A DNA stretch of 64,000 bases, from NCBI RefSeq assembly GCF_024125425.1, contig NZ_JAMXWN010000001.1:1-64000 (forward strand), read 5' to 3'. Within the stretch, counting starts at the first letter, position 1. The number at the start of each line of letters is the position of its first letter. This stretch comes from Sporolactobacillus kofuensis. GTDB lineage: Bacteria; Bacillota; Bacilli; Bacillales; Sporolactobacillaceae. A program made the position numbers and the translations under genes. Below are positions 39,988 through 49,251 of this stretch, piece after piece. Below the pieces are notes generated by a model. That model worked only from the letters and a program-made list of their open reading frames with translations, was not told the DNA's origin and ran no database searches.

Positions 39988-40370
39988 GGAACCCCACCTT
40001 TAGAAGAATTTTTAACTGCAACGGCATCAAAAATGGCGCCTGACTCAGATAGGCTTTGCCGATATCCGGATTATCCATTATTGATAAAGTCAACCTGCCT
40101 TTATTATATTCTGTCAGTTTCATTCATTGAATCGGTGATAGCCGTCATCTGAAACTAACTACATTGTAACAAGATCATAAGGATAAGGGCAACTAATCAG
40201 TACTTGGGAAAGGTTGTTCATCGAGAGCGATCAATATTATGAAAATTCATTTAGTGAGATAAATGAAACTTTTAGGAAAATGTCTTTAGGTGTTGAATCA
40301 TAAAATGAAGGTGCTATAATTTGAGACCCAAGGAAATAGAAAAAATACACTTAAATAAAGGAAGACAGAA
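39988..40370. other. Divergent intergenic region with promoter of the YitT-family gene
   Basis: No ORF with a ribosome site is seen here. TTGAAT (40293-40298) and the extended -10 TGCTATAAT (ending 40320) are 16 bp apart and probably drive the gene that starts at 40371. The rest carries no recognised motif. Confidence 0.5.
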
Positions 40371-41351
40371 ATGGCGACTTCTTCTGCAATTGGTGAACTT
40401 ATTAAAAAGTCAGGTATTTCAATTTGTGCTGCTTTCTTATGCGCGATAAGCATGAATTTGTTCCTTGTGCCGGCGCATGTGTATGCAGCAGGAATCAATG
40501 GCGCTGCTCAGCTGATTTCCGACATTTTGTTTGACAGGGTGCATCTTCATCTTTCGATCGGTTTGTTGGTTTTGATTCTGAACTTGCCGATTGCTGTATT
40601 AGGATGGTATCGGGTAGGGAAGAGCTTTACTTTATTTAGTTTTATTACTGTGATGTTGACCTCATTTTTTCTTACGGTGCTTCCGGTACACCCTTTGTCA
40701 TCGGATATTTTATTGAATTCAATATTTGGTGGATTGATTTCTGCGGTTGGTGTAGGCGTTGCTTTGAAGTACGGTATTTCAACCGGTGGGCTTGATATTA
40801 TTGCGATCTTCCTGACAAGGAGGAACCGTAATGCCTCATCAGGAAAATACTTTTTAATTTTAAATGGTATTATTATTATCATCGCCGGTGCGGTCTATGA
40901 ATGGCAGTATGCACTTTATACGTTAATTTCACGATTTGTGAACAGCTATGTGATCGATATGATTCATACCAAATATCAGAAGTTGACGGTGTTGACCATC
41001 ACCGATCAGGCAGAGCGATTAACTGAGGCTATTCAGGACCAGTTTGATCGCGGAATGACGATCATTCCTTCATATGGTGGCTATACCGGAACGAAGAAGA
41101 GTACGGTGATGATGGTCATTAGCCACTATGAATTGTACAAGATGGAACGCTTAATCAAGGCCATTGATCCGAATGCATTTACAAATATTTTGGAAACCAA
41201 TAAAATTATTGGTACGTTTCACACTGAAGAGCAACAAATGGCTATTCAAGCGATGAAGCATGGGGAGCATTCGCAAAAGATGGAACAGACGCTCGGCGCT
41301 CAGGACTATGAGCGGTTCCAAAAATTATTCAATCCATCCACTGCAAAATAA
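40371..41351 (+). CDS. YitT-family membrane protein (DUF161/DUF2179)
   Basis: The 326-residue protein has about six hydrophobic helices in residues 15-190, with AGINGAAQLISDIL and KYGISTGGLDIIA of the YitT family. A soluble C-terminal DUF2179 domain (about 215-300: GMTIIPSYGGYTGTKKSTVMM) follows. Members are conserved in Firmicutes with unknown function. AAAGGAAGACAGAA precedes the ATG. Confidence 0.85.
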   Translation: MATSSAIGELIKKSGISICAAFLCAISMNLFLVPAHVYAAGINGAAQLISDILFDRVHLHLSIGLLVLILNLPIAVLGWYRVGKSFTLFSFITVMLTSFFLTVLPVHPLSSDILLNSIFGGLISAVGVGVALKYGISTGGLDIIAIFLTRRNRNASSGKYFLILNGIIIIIAGAVYEWQYALYTLISRFVNSYVIDMIHTKYQKLTVLTITDQAERLTEAIQDQFDRGMTIIPSYGGYTGTKKSTVMMVISHYELYKMERLIKAIDPNAFTNILETNKIIGTFHTEEQQMAIQAMKHGEHSQKMEQTLGAQDYERFQKLFNPSTAK

Positions 41352-41364
41352 ACGTATAGAAAAA

Positions 41365-41401
41365 AATGAGGGACACCGATGAATAATCGGTGTCCCTCAT
41401 T
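41365..41401. terminator. Bidirectional terminator between the YitT-family and LysR genes
   Basis: AATGAGGGACACCGAT and ATCGGTGTCCCTCATT form a perfect 16-bp stem around GAATA, followed by TTT; the left side is A-rich. Confidence 0.88.
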
Positions 41402-41402
41402 T

Positions 41403-42281
41403 TTAATCTCTATAATGAGTAAAAACAAAGCGTTTAAAATGTGTAGAAGCCGGTGATAATGCGCGGTCTTCATACCAAGAAAGCCCAATTTGACGTGAAC
41501 AGCTCGGCCATCGTACATGAACCTTAGCTACCTTGCTATCGTCAATATCTTTTTGATCAGGAAGCAAGGCTACGCCTAAACCTGCGGCAACGAGACCGGC
41601 GAGCGTCGTTACTTCTTCACCTTCAAAAGTAATGTTTGGCGTGAAGTTTGCTTTTCTGCAGAGTTTATCGGCAATTTTACGCAGTTCGTACCCCTTTTTG
41701 AGCGCGATCATTGGCTCCGATTGAATTTCATCCAATGTGATCGATTCACGCTTTGCAAGGGGGTGGGCCGCAGGGAGCATCAAAAAGAGTTCCTCATCCC
41801 ATAATCTTTCCCATTGAACATGTGGGTCATCAAATGAGTGATGGACGAGACACAAATCAATTTCTCCGGCTTGAAGCTGCTTGAGCAGTGATACATTGTT
41901 ATTTTGGTAGAGCTTGATTTTAATGTTGGCATGCTCTTTCTGAAATGCTCGGAGAATGTCCGGTATCATATTGACCCCAAGAGTGTGTAAGAACCCTAAC
42001 GAAACTTCACCATATTCTGGGTCAAGCAGGGACTTGATCTCCATTTTTGTTTCATCAATCTCTTTAAGAATTCGGTTCACGTGTTTCAGAAATACTTTAC
42101 CGTACTGATTTAAGATGATGCTCCTACCCTGTCGCTCAAAAAGGGAAATACCGAGTTCCTCTTCAAGTCGGGCGATTGATCTACTGAGCGCAGGCTGAGA
42201 AATTGACAAGTCTTCCGCAGCTTGCGTCATGTGCTGCAATTGAGCAACTTTCTGAAAGTACTCAATCTGCTGCCATTCCAT
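41403..42281 (-). CDS. LysR-family transcription regulator
   Basis: The 292-residue regulator has an N-terminal winged HTH (QLQHMTQAAEDLSISQPALS, about 14-33) and a type-2 periplasmic-binding effector domain (from about 90). It diverges from an MFS exporter gene, the classical LysR arrangement, so it probably controls that gene. The pair resembles the E. coli ynfL-ynfM order. The inducer is unknown. Its stop touches the shared terminator. Confidence 0.88.
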   Translation of the reverse strand: MEWQQIEYFQKVAQLQHMTQAAEDLSISQPALSRSIARLEEELGISLFERQGRSIILNQYGKVFLKHVNRILKEIDETKMEIKSLLDPEYGEVSLGFLHTLGVNMIPDILRAFQKEHANIKIKLYQNNNVSLLKQLQAGEIDLCLVHHSFDDPHVQWERLWDEELFLMLPAAHPLAKRESITLDEIQSEPMIALKKGYELRKIADKLCRKANFTPNITFEGEEVTTLAGLVAAGLGVALLPDQKDIDDSKVAKVHVRWPSCSRQIGLSWYEDRALSPASTHFKRFVFTHYRD

Positions 42282-42596
42282 AAATGATCACTCCTAGAAG
42301 TTGAGAGGCTTATTCTATTGTAAATATAAAGATAACATATTCAACCTAAAATATTTCACCATTATGAAAATTTATTGTGATCATTTTAAAAATAGGGGTG
42401 TCAGAAGGAACAACATCCGAATTTGTCACTCTGCTTCTTGTTGTATTGGGTCCAAAAATTGAAGTAGAAAAGCATCACAGTAGTGCATTCAACAGATTTC
42501 ATGCATCAATATCATTCACAGAATATATTAGACATCACTTGTTGTTTGTCATAGTATGGATGATACAAAGAGAAACAGAGAGGATGGAATTTTTCT
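42282..42596. other. Divergent LysR/MFS control region
   Basis: The stretch is AT-rich and likely holds both promoters and the LysR operator. I find no unambiguous T-N11-A pair or gene with a ribosome site. Confidence 0.35.
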
Positions 42597-43841
42597 ATGA
42601 ATTACATTTCACCAGAAAGCAAAGCTTTTAAAAGAACACTCGTGGCTTTGTTTCTGGGTAGTTTTATTATGTTTGCGGATCTTTACTGTACGCAACCAGT
42701 CATTGCGGTGATTGCGGCTCAATTTAATGTGCAACCGGCTGCTGCTAGTCTGACTTTGTCGGCAGCAACTGGAGCACTTGCCATTTTTCTATTATTTGTT
42801 TCCTTCACTTCAGGTATGTATGACCGAAAAAAGGTGATGGTACTTGCTCTTGTCTCATCAGCCTTTCTTTCTCTAATTGTCGGATTCATCCATTATCTTC
42901 CTTTACTCATTGCCGTACGATTTATCCAAGGGGCACTACTTGCGGGTTATCCATCGATTGCTATGGCTTATATTAATGAAGAATTTGACAAGAAAGTACT
43001 TGGTTACGTCATCGGAATCTATGTGAGTGGAAACAGTCTGGGCGGATTGACCGGTCGACTGATTGTCGGCTCACTTAGTGATACTTTTTCTTGGAATGTA
43101 GCCATCGCAGTTCTTGGTATTCTAAACTTAGTTATGTGTGTACTTTTTATCCTCTTGCTCCCCAAATCGAAACATTTTGATGCAAAACGTGGATCGATGA
43201 AAAGGACGACAGCAGGATTTCTTGAAAATATTGAATCACCAGCACTGGTCATCCTCTATTTAATCGGGTTCATTATGATGGGAAGCTTTGTGACGGTGTA
43301 CAATTACTTTGGTATTCCGCTCATGGAACCACCGTATAATTTGAGCCAAACTTTAGTTGGCTTTGTTTTTATCATCTATCTTGTTGGGACATTTAGTTCG
43401 ACATGGATGGGACGATTGTCTGATCATACGAGTCGATCTGGGGTGATTGCACTTTGTATTATTATGATGACTTCAGGTTTACTGATCACGATGTCCCCAA
43501 TCCTAATCTTGAAAATACTTGGTTTAGTGATGTTTACGTTTGGCTTTTTCGGAGGACATTCGGTTGCCAGCAGTTGGGTAGGAATTCTAGCCAACAGGCG
43601 TGAAAAAGCACAGTCATCTTCGCTTTACTTACTTTTCTACTATGTTGGATCCAGTGTTATTGGCCCTGTTGGTGGATTATTCCTTGAATGGTATGGATGG
43701 GCGGGGGTTGTGGCTTCAATTTCAATTCTCTGTTTCATTGGTATTTTGCTCGCCTATATTGTGCGCAAACTGGTCATGAATGGAGAGTGCCATCGTTTTC
43801 GGCACCATCACCATCATCATAAAGTTGCAGGACAAATTTAA
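42597..43841 (+). CDS. MFS transporter (YnfM-like) with His-rich tail
   Basis: The 414-residue twelve-helix transporter matches E. coli YnfM in characteristic stretches: MGSFVTVYNYFGIPLM, GFFGGHSVASSWVG and SSSLYLLFYYVGSSVIGPVGG. YnfM-like proteins export small compounds; the substrate is not known. The C-terminus ends HRFRHHHHHHKVAGQI with six consecutive His, natural in context but able to bind metal. GAGAGGATGG lies upstream of the ATG. It diverges from the LysR gene. Confidence 0.88.
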   Translation: MNYISPESKAFKRTLVALFLGSFIMFADLYCTQPVIAVIAAQFNVQPAAASLTLSAATGALAIFLLFVSFTSGMYDRKKVMVLALVSSAFLSLIVGFIHYLPLLIAVRFIQGALLAGYPSIAMAYINEEFDKKVLGYVIGIYVSGNSLGGLTGRLIVGSLSDTFSWNVAIAVLGILNLVMCVLFILLLPKSKHFDAKRGSMKRTTAGFLENIESPALVILYLIGFIMMGSFVTVYNYFGIPLMEPPYNLSQTLVGFVFIIYLVGTFSSTWMGRLSDHTSRSGVIALCIIMMTSGLLITMSPILILKILGLVMFTFGFFGGHSVASSWVGILANRREKAQSSSLYLLFYYVGSSVIGPVGGLFLEWYGWAGVVASISILCFIGILLAYIVRKLVMNGECHRFRHHHHHHKVAGQI

Positions 43842-43852
43842 TCAGTAAGAAC

Positions 43853-43890
43853 AAAACGGAAGATCAATCATGCAGTTGATCTTCCGTTTT
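43853..43890 (+). terminator. Terminator after the MFS gene
   Basis: AAAACGGAAGATCAA and TTGATCTTCCGTTTT form a perfect 15-bp stem around TCATGCAG. Confidence 0.85.
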
Positions 43891-44005
43891 GTTGTTTTCA
43901 TCGACTACAGCTCAGTTGTCGCTGACGCTTGGCTTCACCAAGATTTCTATATTATAATAGTTAAGTTATGGAAATGAGCAGAAAGAAAAAAAGAGGTGCT
44001 GGGCA

Positions 44006-45700
44006 ATGACTGTTTTTGAAGATTATCAGTACGAACGACCAGAAGTTGCCAAATACGAAGAAGCTTTTCAAAAGGCTTTCGATACGCTGAAAAATGCGGC
44101 AACATTTGAAGATGCAGTACATGCTGTTGAAGAGGTCAACCACTTACGAAAACATCTGGATACGATGTTTCGCCTTGTTGAAATTAGACATACCATTAAC
44201 ACTGAAGATCCTTTCTATAAAGAAGAAAATGATTTTACTGATGAAACAATGCCTATTTTTGAAGGGAAAACAACTGAATTTTATAAGCTGCTGCTAAGTT
44301 CTCCATTTCGCGCTGAACTGGAGAAGAAATGGGGCAAACAGCTCTTCGCACTTGCCGAAGCGCAGCTCAAATCGTTCTCTCCAGAAGTCATTCCATTGAT
44401 GCAGCAGGAAAACAAATGGGCGTCAAGGTATACGAAACTGATTGCAGCTGCGAAGATCCCATTCGACGGAGAAGAACGCACACTGGCACAAATGGTCCCG
44501 TTTCAACAATCTTCTGATCGAAAAGTAAGAAAAGCAGCGCTTGAAGCGTATTTTGGTTATTTTGCTGATCATGAAAAAGAGTTCGATGAAATTTACGATC
44601 AATTGGTTAAGATTCGAACAGAAATCGCGCACAAGCTTGGCTTTGATAACTATGCCGATCTTAGCTACTTTCGAATGGCACGTATCGGTTATGACAAAGA
44701 AATGGTCAAAAATTATCGGGAACAAATTAAAAAATATGTTGTACCGGCCGCTCAACGACTCTATGAACGGCAACGGAAAAGAATTGGCGTGGACTCATTA
44801 AAGTTCTATGATGTCCCATTCCAGTTCACAACCGGGAACGCAGTACCAAAAGGCAATGCGAACTGGATTATTGAGAATGGAAAGAAGATGTATTCAGAGC
44901 TGTCAAAGGAGACCGGCGAATTCTATCAGTTTATGCTGGATCATCATCTGATGGATCTGCTTGCCACGAAAGGAAAGGCGGGCGGCGGATACTGTGAATA
45001 CATTTTTGATTATGAGTCACCATTTATCTTCTCCAACTTTAATGGGACGGCAGATGATATCGATGTGCTCACACATGAAGCCGGACATGCATTCCAGGTC
45101 TATTCGACGCATACGGATATTCCGGAATATCGTTGGCCGACATTTGAGGGCGCTGAAATTCATTCAATGAGCATGGAATTCTTTACATGGCCATGGATGA
45201 ACCTGTTCTTTAAGGAAGATGCCGATAAGCGCAGATTCTCTCACCTGAGCGATTCGCTTTTGTTCTTACCGTATGGAGTAAGTGTCGATGAGTTCCAACA
45301 CGTTGTCTACGAACATCCGGAAATGACACCGGCACAGCGCAAGCAAGCGTGGAAGGATATTGAGAAGAAATATCTACCTTACCGCGATTATGATGGCATT
45401 GAATTTCTCGAGATGGGTGGATTTTGGCTACGGCAAGGCCACATCTTTGAATCACCTTTCTACTATATTGACTATACACTGGCTCAAGTGTGCGCCTTTG
45501 AATTCTGGAAGAAGTCACAGGAAGATTATGGTGCTGCCTGGAAGGATTACTTGCATTTGTGCAAACAAGGAGGAAGCCAATCCTTTTTGGATCTCGTTAA
45601 GACAGCGGGACTTGAATCACCACTTAATGAAGGTTGTGTCGCTTCAACTGTGAAGGCTGTTACGGATTGGCTAGATCAGGTGGATGACAGTAAATACTGA
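44006..45700 (+). CDS. M3-family oligoendopeptidase (second PepF-like)
   Basis: The 564-residue M3 zinc peptidase has DVLTHEAGHAFQVYST (HEAGH at about 357-361) and the Glu of GAEIHSMSMEFF that completes the zinc site. It is shorter than and distinct from the PepF encoded 7 kb upstream. It probably works on short intracellular peptides. AGAGGTGCTGGGCA precedes the ATG. It stands alone between terminators. Confidence 0.9.
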   Translation: MTVFEDYQYERPEVAKYEEAFQKAFDTLKNAATFEDAVHAVEEVNHLRKHLDTMFRLVEIRHTINTEDPFYKEENDFTDETMPIFEGKTTEFYKLLLSSPFRAELEKKWGKQLFALAEAQLKSFSPEVIPLMQQENKWASRYTKLIAAAKIPFDGEERTLAQMVPFQQSSDRKVRKAALEAYFGYFADHEKEFDEIYDQLVKIRTEIAHKLGFDNYADLSYFRMARIGYDKEMVKNYREQIKKYVVPAAQRLYERQRKRIGVDSLKFYDVPFQFTTGNAVPKGNANWIIENGKKMYSELSKETGEFYQFMLDHHLMDLLATKGKAGGGYCEYIFDYESPFIFSNFNGTADDIDVLTHEAGHAFQVYSTHTDIPEYRWPTFEGAEIHSMSMEFFTWPWMNLFFKEDADKRRFSHLSDSLLFLPYGVSVDEFQHVVYEHPEMTPAQRKQAWKDIEKKYLPYRDYDGIEFLEMGGFWLRQGHIFESPFYYIDYTLAQVCAFEFWKKSQEDYGAAWKDYLHLCKQGGSQSFLDLVKTAGLESPLNEGCVASTVKAVTDWLDQVDDSKY

Positions 45701-45732
45701 TGAGTCACTGAATAAATTGCAGAATAAAGAAT

Positions 45733-45766
45733 AAACCTCGTATTGGATGAGACCAATACGAGGTTT
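45733..45766 (+). terminator. Terminator after the second M3 peptidase
   Basis: AAACCTCGTATTGG and CCAATACGAGGTTT form a perfect 14-bp stem around ATGAGA, followed by TT. Confidence 0.85.
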
Positions 45767-45779
45767 TTCATTTTTTCTA

Positions 45780-45952
45780 AAAAAATAAGAAAGTATAAGG
45801 CTTTTGCAAAAAAACAGCGCAGATGCGCGCCACAGACCGTGGGTTGACCGTGGAGGCGCACGGATCGCCCACGGTCGTTCCAGCTGGTGCCAGCAATCGA
45901 AGTAAAATCAATGTAAAATAAGGACTGAGCGGTTGCCTAGCTTATAGAGATT
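45780..45952 (+). repeat. Single diverged copy of the structured repeat
   Basis: It keeps the spacer-like start AAGTATAAGGCTTTTG, then GCGCAGATGCG, GGAGGCGCACGGATCGCCCA and the tail AGCAATCGAAG...TAAGGACTGAGCGG...TTGCCTAG. ACCGTGGG and CCCACGGT pair perfectly, where the tandem units have CTGCGGG and CCCGCGG, so both sides of the stem changed together. The region has no gene. Confidence 0.7.
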
Positions 45953-46015
45953 CTAATCATCGAGTGTTTTATACAAGGAAAAAAAGAAATGGTTAACAGA
46001 ATTTTCTAGGATCGC

Positions 46016-46180
46016 TTAAAAGATTCCTTTCAGACCCCACATGATAATCGCGATTACGGGCACAAGCACCCAGATATTCGAACCAATGAGTGGGCGATGG
46101 TGAGCAGCTTGCAACGCTTGTAGCTGCCGATCCATTGCATTCAGACGTTGTTCTATTTCCTTCAATCGTTCTTCATCCAT
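46016..46180 (-). CDS. Small coiled-coil plus membrane-anchor protein (54 aa)
   Basis: The peptide begins MDEERLKEIEQRLNAMDRQL, an amphipathic helix with heptad character, and ends with a hydrophobic segment NIWVLVPVIAIIMWGLKGIF that could anchor it in the membrane. GAAAGGTGG lies 11 bases upstream of the ATG, a long spacing; an in-frame GTG five codons earlier is an alternative. It follows cwlQ on the same strand. The family is not recognised. Confidence 0.55.
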   Translation of the reverse strand: MDEERLKEIEQRLNAMDRQLQALQAAHHRPLIGSNIWVLVPVIAIIMWGLKGIF

Positions 46181-46213
46181 AGAACGGTTAGCCACCTTTC
46201 ATGCATGAGCGTT

Positions 46214-46945
46214 TTATATGTTATTCATTATTTTTTTGACATATGCTTGTGTTTCGGCAAATGGTGGCACACCACCATATTTCTCAACATTTCCGGATCC
46301 TGAGTTATACGCAGCGAGTGCAAGGCTGTAATTACCGTCATAGCGGTCGAGCAATTTACGCAGATATTTAGTGCCGCCTTCGATATTCTGCACTGGATCA
46401 TAGGGGTTATCTACTCCTAAGGCATTTGCTGTTCCAGGCATCAACTGCATCAGCCCCTGTGCACCGGCATTGCTCGTTGCAAGAGCATTGCCCCCAGATT
46501 CTGCATCAATCACCGACTGAATGAGCCGTGCGTCAACCCCATATTTTTTACTCATTGCTTGAATCGTGTCGTTGTAATCCGACGTAGTTTGATTCACTGA
46601 TGAAGATGTTCCGAGTGATGAATAATGTTGACTTAGTGGGGATACTGATGAAGAAAGTTGTTGCCAGAGTTGATTGTCCCCATCTGAACGATTTGTAGAA
46701 GCTGAGCTTTCAAGCATATTAGGCATATAGGCTAATGAATCAAGGCCGCCCGATGATTGTTCCGTAGTAGTGCTCGAAGAATCATCACCGTTCTCCATAA
46801 GCAATATAAGAGTATTTAATAGATTGGAGAAGTTATTATTGGTGGTTTGTCCGGATGATAAACTCGATTGATCGAGGGTGCTCTGATTGCCGGACAGCAT
46901 AGACATTGATAACAGTTGAGCAATTGTGTTTGGATCGACGGACAT
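46214..46945 (-). CDS. cwlQ: Lytic transglycosylase (CwlQ/YjbJ-like)
   Basis: The 243-residue protein ends in an SLT domain (about 130-243), with VIDAESGGNALATSNAGAQG (catalytic Glu), LMQLMPGTA and ALAAYNSGSGNVEKYGGVPP. The N-terminal half is Ser/Gln/Asn-rich and low in complexity; no signal peptide is obvious, as for YjbJ. It cleaves peptidoglycan glycan strands. It lies 7 bp after yjbK on the same strand. Confidence 0.88.
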   Translation of the reverse strand: MSVDPNTIAQLLSMSMLSGNQSTLDQSSLSSGQTTNNNFSNLLNTLILLMENGDDSSSTTTEQSSGGLDSLAYMPNMLESSASTNRSDGDNQLWQQLSSSVSPLSQHYSSLGTSSSVNQTTSDYNDTIQAMSKKYGVDARLIQSVIDAESGGNALATSNAGAQGLMQLMPGTANALGVDNPYDPVQNIEGGTKYLRKLLDRYDGNYSLALAAYNSGSGNVEKYGGVPPFAETQAYVKKIMNNI

Positions 46946-46952
46946 AAGAGGT

Positions 46953-47537
46953 TCAGCTCCTTTTTGACTGCATCGCTTGATATAGCCGCATCATTTTACT
47001 CATCGAAGGCCGACGCGGAATGGAATAATCCTGAAGGAGCTTCTGAAAAATTTCAACACCGGTCGCCTGACTTTCTGCTTCGTATTCAAGTTCATAGTCA
47101 TGATGGTCAAGATAGTAACTGTGGTCTAAGAAGAGTTCACCGGATTCAAAAGGAAACTGAGTACGTTTCGTGGTCAGTTCACCAATCAATACAAGCTGAT
47201 CCGGATCAACGCCCATTTTCGTGATGGCTTGTTCAATTTCGCCCGACGGGACAATGCCTAGATGAACCATGGATCGGCTTTCCTCATCATTAAGCTGTTG
47301 GTGGGTCTCTAGAATTACATCGTCATGTGGCTGCTTTAAAGTAAAATCGTGCTGCCGTCCGTCATCACGGATCCGCAGTACCGTTCTTTTATTTTTCAAT
47401 GCGGAAGTGGGGGTGTCGAAGTAGTAATTGACTTGTTTGAAAAACGAGGAAGGCTCCAAGCCAAAGCTCTTGCATAGCATAGTGAATTCTTCAGCTGTCA
47501 GCATATTCTTAAATTCAATTTCCAATTCTTGAGCCAT
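46953..47537 (-). CDS. yjbK: CYTH-domain protein YjbK
   Basis: The 194-residue CYTH/triphosphate-tunnel protein has the N-terminal ELEIEFKN (ExExK signature) and strands with alternating charged residues (TVLRIRDDGRQHDFTLKQP). Such enzymes hydrolyse triphosphate-containing substrates; the cellular substrate of YjbK is not established. It diverges from relQ, as in Bacillus gene order. Confidence 0.88.
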   Translation of the reverse strand: MAQELEIEFKNMLTAEEFTMLCKSFGLEPSSFFKQVNYYFDTPTSALKNKRTVLRIRDDGRQHDFTLKQPHDDVILETHQQLNDEESRSMVHLGIVPSGEIEQAITKMGVDPDQLVLIGELTTKRTQFPFESGELFLDHSYYLDHHDYELEYEAESQATGVEIFQKLLQDYSIPRRPSMSKMMRLYQAMQSKRS

Positions 47538-47702
47538 AATGATAACGCCCCGCCCCTCAACAATGTTGCTAATTAGATACTCGTAAGTTCTTCTAAATTA
47601 TGACATAATGGGGGGGAAGAAACAACAGACGGTATATAAAATTTCGGGATGGGAACGTCTTAACCATACCTGTATTTGTCTTGGAACAATGGAGTGATTG
47701 TC

Positions 47703-48338
47703 ATGGAATGGGAAATATTTCTTGCCCCTTACCGGCAAGCAGTAGATGAACTCAAAGTGAAGTTACGTGGGTATCGGGATCTGTATGAAGTAACCTCAGA
47801 AAATTCCCCGATTGAATTCGTTACCGGTCGCGTTAAACCGATACCAAGTATTATTGAAAAAGCCCGGAGAAAGGGAATGCCTTTAACCCAGCTGAATACG
47901 CAGATGCAAGATCTTGCGGGTATTCGCGTGATGTGTCAGTTTGTTGACGATATCCGCAGAGTTGTTGAACTGATCCGGAGTCGCACGGATCTTATTGTTG
48001 TCGAAGAACGTGATTACATTAGTGAGAAGAAAAAAAGTGGTTATCGTTCTTACCATGTGGTTGTTCAATACCCGGTACAGACGGTTCATGGTGAGAAAAA
48101 AATATTGGTTGAAATTCAGGTGCGTACACTCGCTATGAATTTCTGGGCAACAATTGAGCACTCATTGAATTATAAATATAACGGGAATATCCCGGCGGAT
48201 GTAAAAACGCGATTATTAAGTGCAGCAGAAGCGGCTTTTCGCCTTGATGAAGAAATGTCTCAAATTAGAGATGAAATTCAGGTCGCACAACGACGCTTTC
48301 TTCAGAAGAATGCTGATGAGAATAAAGATGAGAAATGA
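47703..48338 (+). CDS. relQ: Small alarmone synthetase RelQ (YjbM)
   Basis: The 211-residue protein has only the RelA/SpoT synthetase domain: YRDLYEVTSENSPIEFVTGR, then SGYRSYHVVVQYP and VEIQVRTLAMNFWATIEH. It makes (p)ppGpp from ATP and GDP/GTP and lacks a hydrolase domain. The chosen ATG follows GGAGTGATTGTC; an upstream Met adds nine residues without a site. It is 50 bp before the NAD kinase gene, as in B. subtilis. Confidence 0.93.
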   Translation: MEWEIFLAPYRQAVDELKVKLRGYRDLYEVTSENSPIEFVTGRVKPIPSIIEKARRKGMPLTQLNTQMQDLAGIRVMCQFVDDIRRVVELIRSRTDLIVVEERDYISEKKKSGYRSYHVVVQYPVQTVHGEKKILVEIQVRTLAMNFWATIEHSLNYKYNGNIPADVKTRLLSAAEAAFRLDEEMSQIRDEIQVAQRRFLQKNADENKDEK

Positions 48339-48388
48339 CCAGAGGGGCATATCCGATTCATTGGCGCAAGGGAAGGAGTTCATGAAAC

Positions 48389-49228
48389 ATGAATGAGAAA
48401 CCGATCTATAAAAAGGATGTCCCGGCAGGATCTTTGAAAAAGTTTGCAATTGAAAACAGAGGCGACTCGTTTTCAGATACATTGAGAAAACAAATTTTTG
48501 AAAAGCTCACAACGCATAAGCTGGTCTATGATGAGATTCACCCCGATCTTGTGATATCAGTTGGCGGTGATGGGACGTTGCTTCAAGCCTTCCACAGGTA
48601 TACGGACCGTTTGAATGAAACTGCATTTGTTGGCGTACATACGGGTCATTTAGGCTTCTATGCGGACTGGACGTCGGAAGAAGTTGACGACTTAGTTCAA
48701 TCGATTGTTGGTAAGGACTTCAATAGCGTTGAATATCCGCTTTTATCCGTATCTATTCATTATATGAATGTACAACCCTCAAGACATTTTCTGGCACTGA
48801 ATGAATGCACGGTAAGAAGTGTTAATGAGTTGCTCGTTGCAGATGTGATGATTAAAGACGAAAAATTTGAGAGCTTTAGAGGGGATGGACTGTGCTTCTC
48901 AACACCTACAGGTTCCACCGCTTATAATAAGGGGTTATCCGGTGCAATCATACATCCCTCATTACCCTCAGTACAGCTCACAGAGATTGCATCCATTAAC
49001 AATCGAGTCTATCGTACCGTTGGATCTCCATTGATTCTTCCCGAGCATCATCATTGTCAGGTGATTCCAGTCGCTGATCGTTCGTTTACGCTTTCTCTGG
49101 ATCATTTGTCGAGCATCCATGACAATGTACGCCAAATTGAATTTGGTGTGGCAAAAGAAAAAATTCGCTTCGCGCGTTTTCGGCCACTTCCATTCTGGCG
49201 GCGCGTACGGGATGCATTTATTGGTTGA
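48389..49228 (+). CDS. nadK: NAD kinase
   Basis: The 279-residue enzyme makes NADP from NAD using ATP or polyphosphate. SVGGDGTLLQAFHRY carries the conserved GGDGT, and SFRGDGLCFSTPTGSTAYNKG is the NAD-binding loop. GGAAGGAGTTCATGAAAC precedes the ATG. It sits between relQ and a pseudouridine synthase, all co-directional. Confidence 0.94.
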   Translation: MNEKPIYKKDVPAGSLKKFAIENRGDSFSDTLRKQIFEKLTTHKLVYDEIHPDLVISVGGDGTLLQAFHRYTDRLNETAFVGVHTGHLGFYADWTSEEVDDLVQSIVGKDFNSVEYPLLSVSIHYMNVQPSRHFLALNECTVRSVNELLVADVMIKDEKFESFRGDGLCFSTPTGSTAYNKGLSGAIIHPSLPSVQLTEIASINNRVYRTVGSPLILPEHHHCQVIPVADRSFTLSLDHLSSIHDNVRQIEFGVAKEKIRFARFRPLPFWRRVRDAFIG

Positions 49229-49251
49229 TTTTATTTTGGTAAAGGACGTGA

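Noticed and set aside
42377-42631. 84-residue ORF in the LysR/MFS interval
   Set aside because: No ribosome site, overlaps the MFS start and covers the expected control region.
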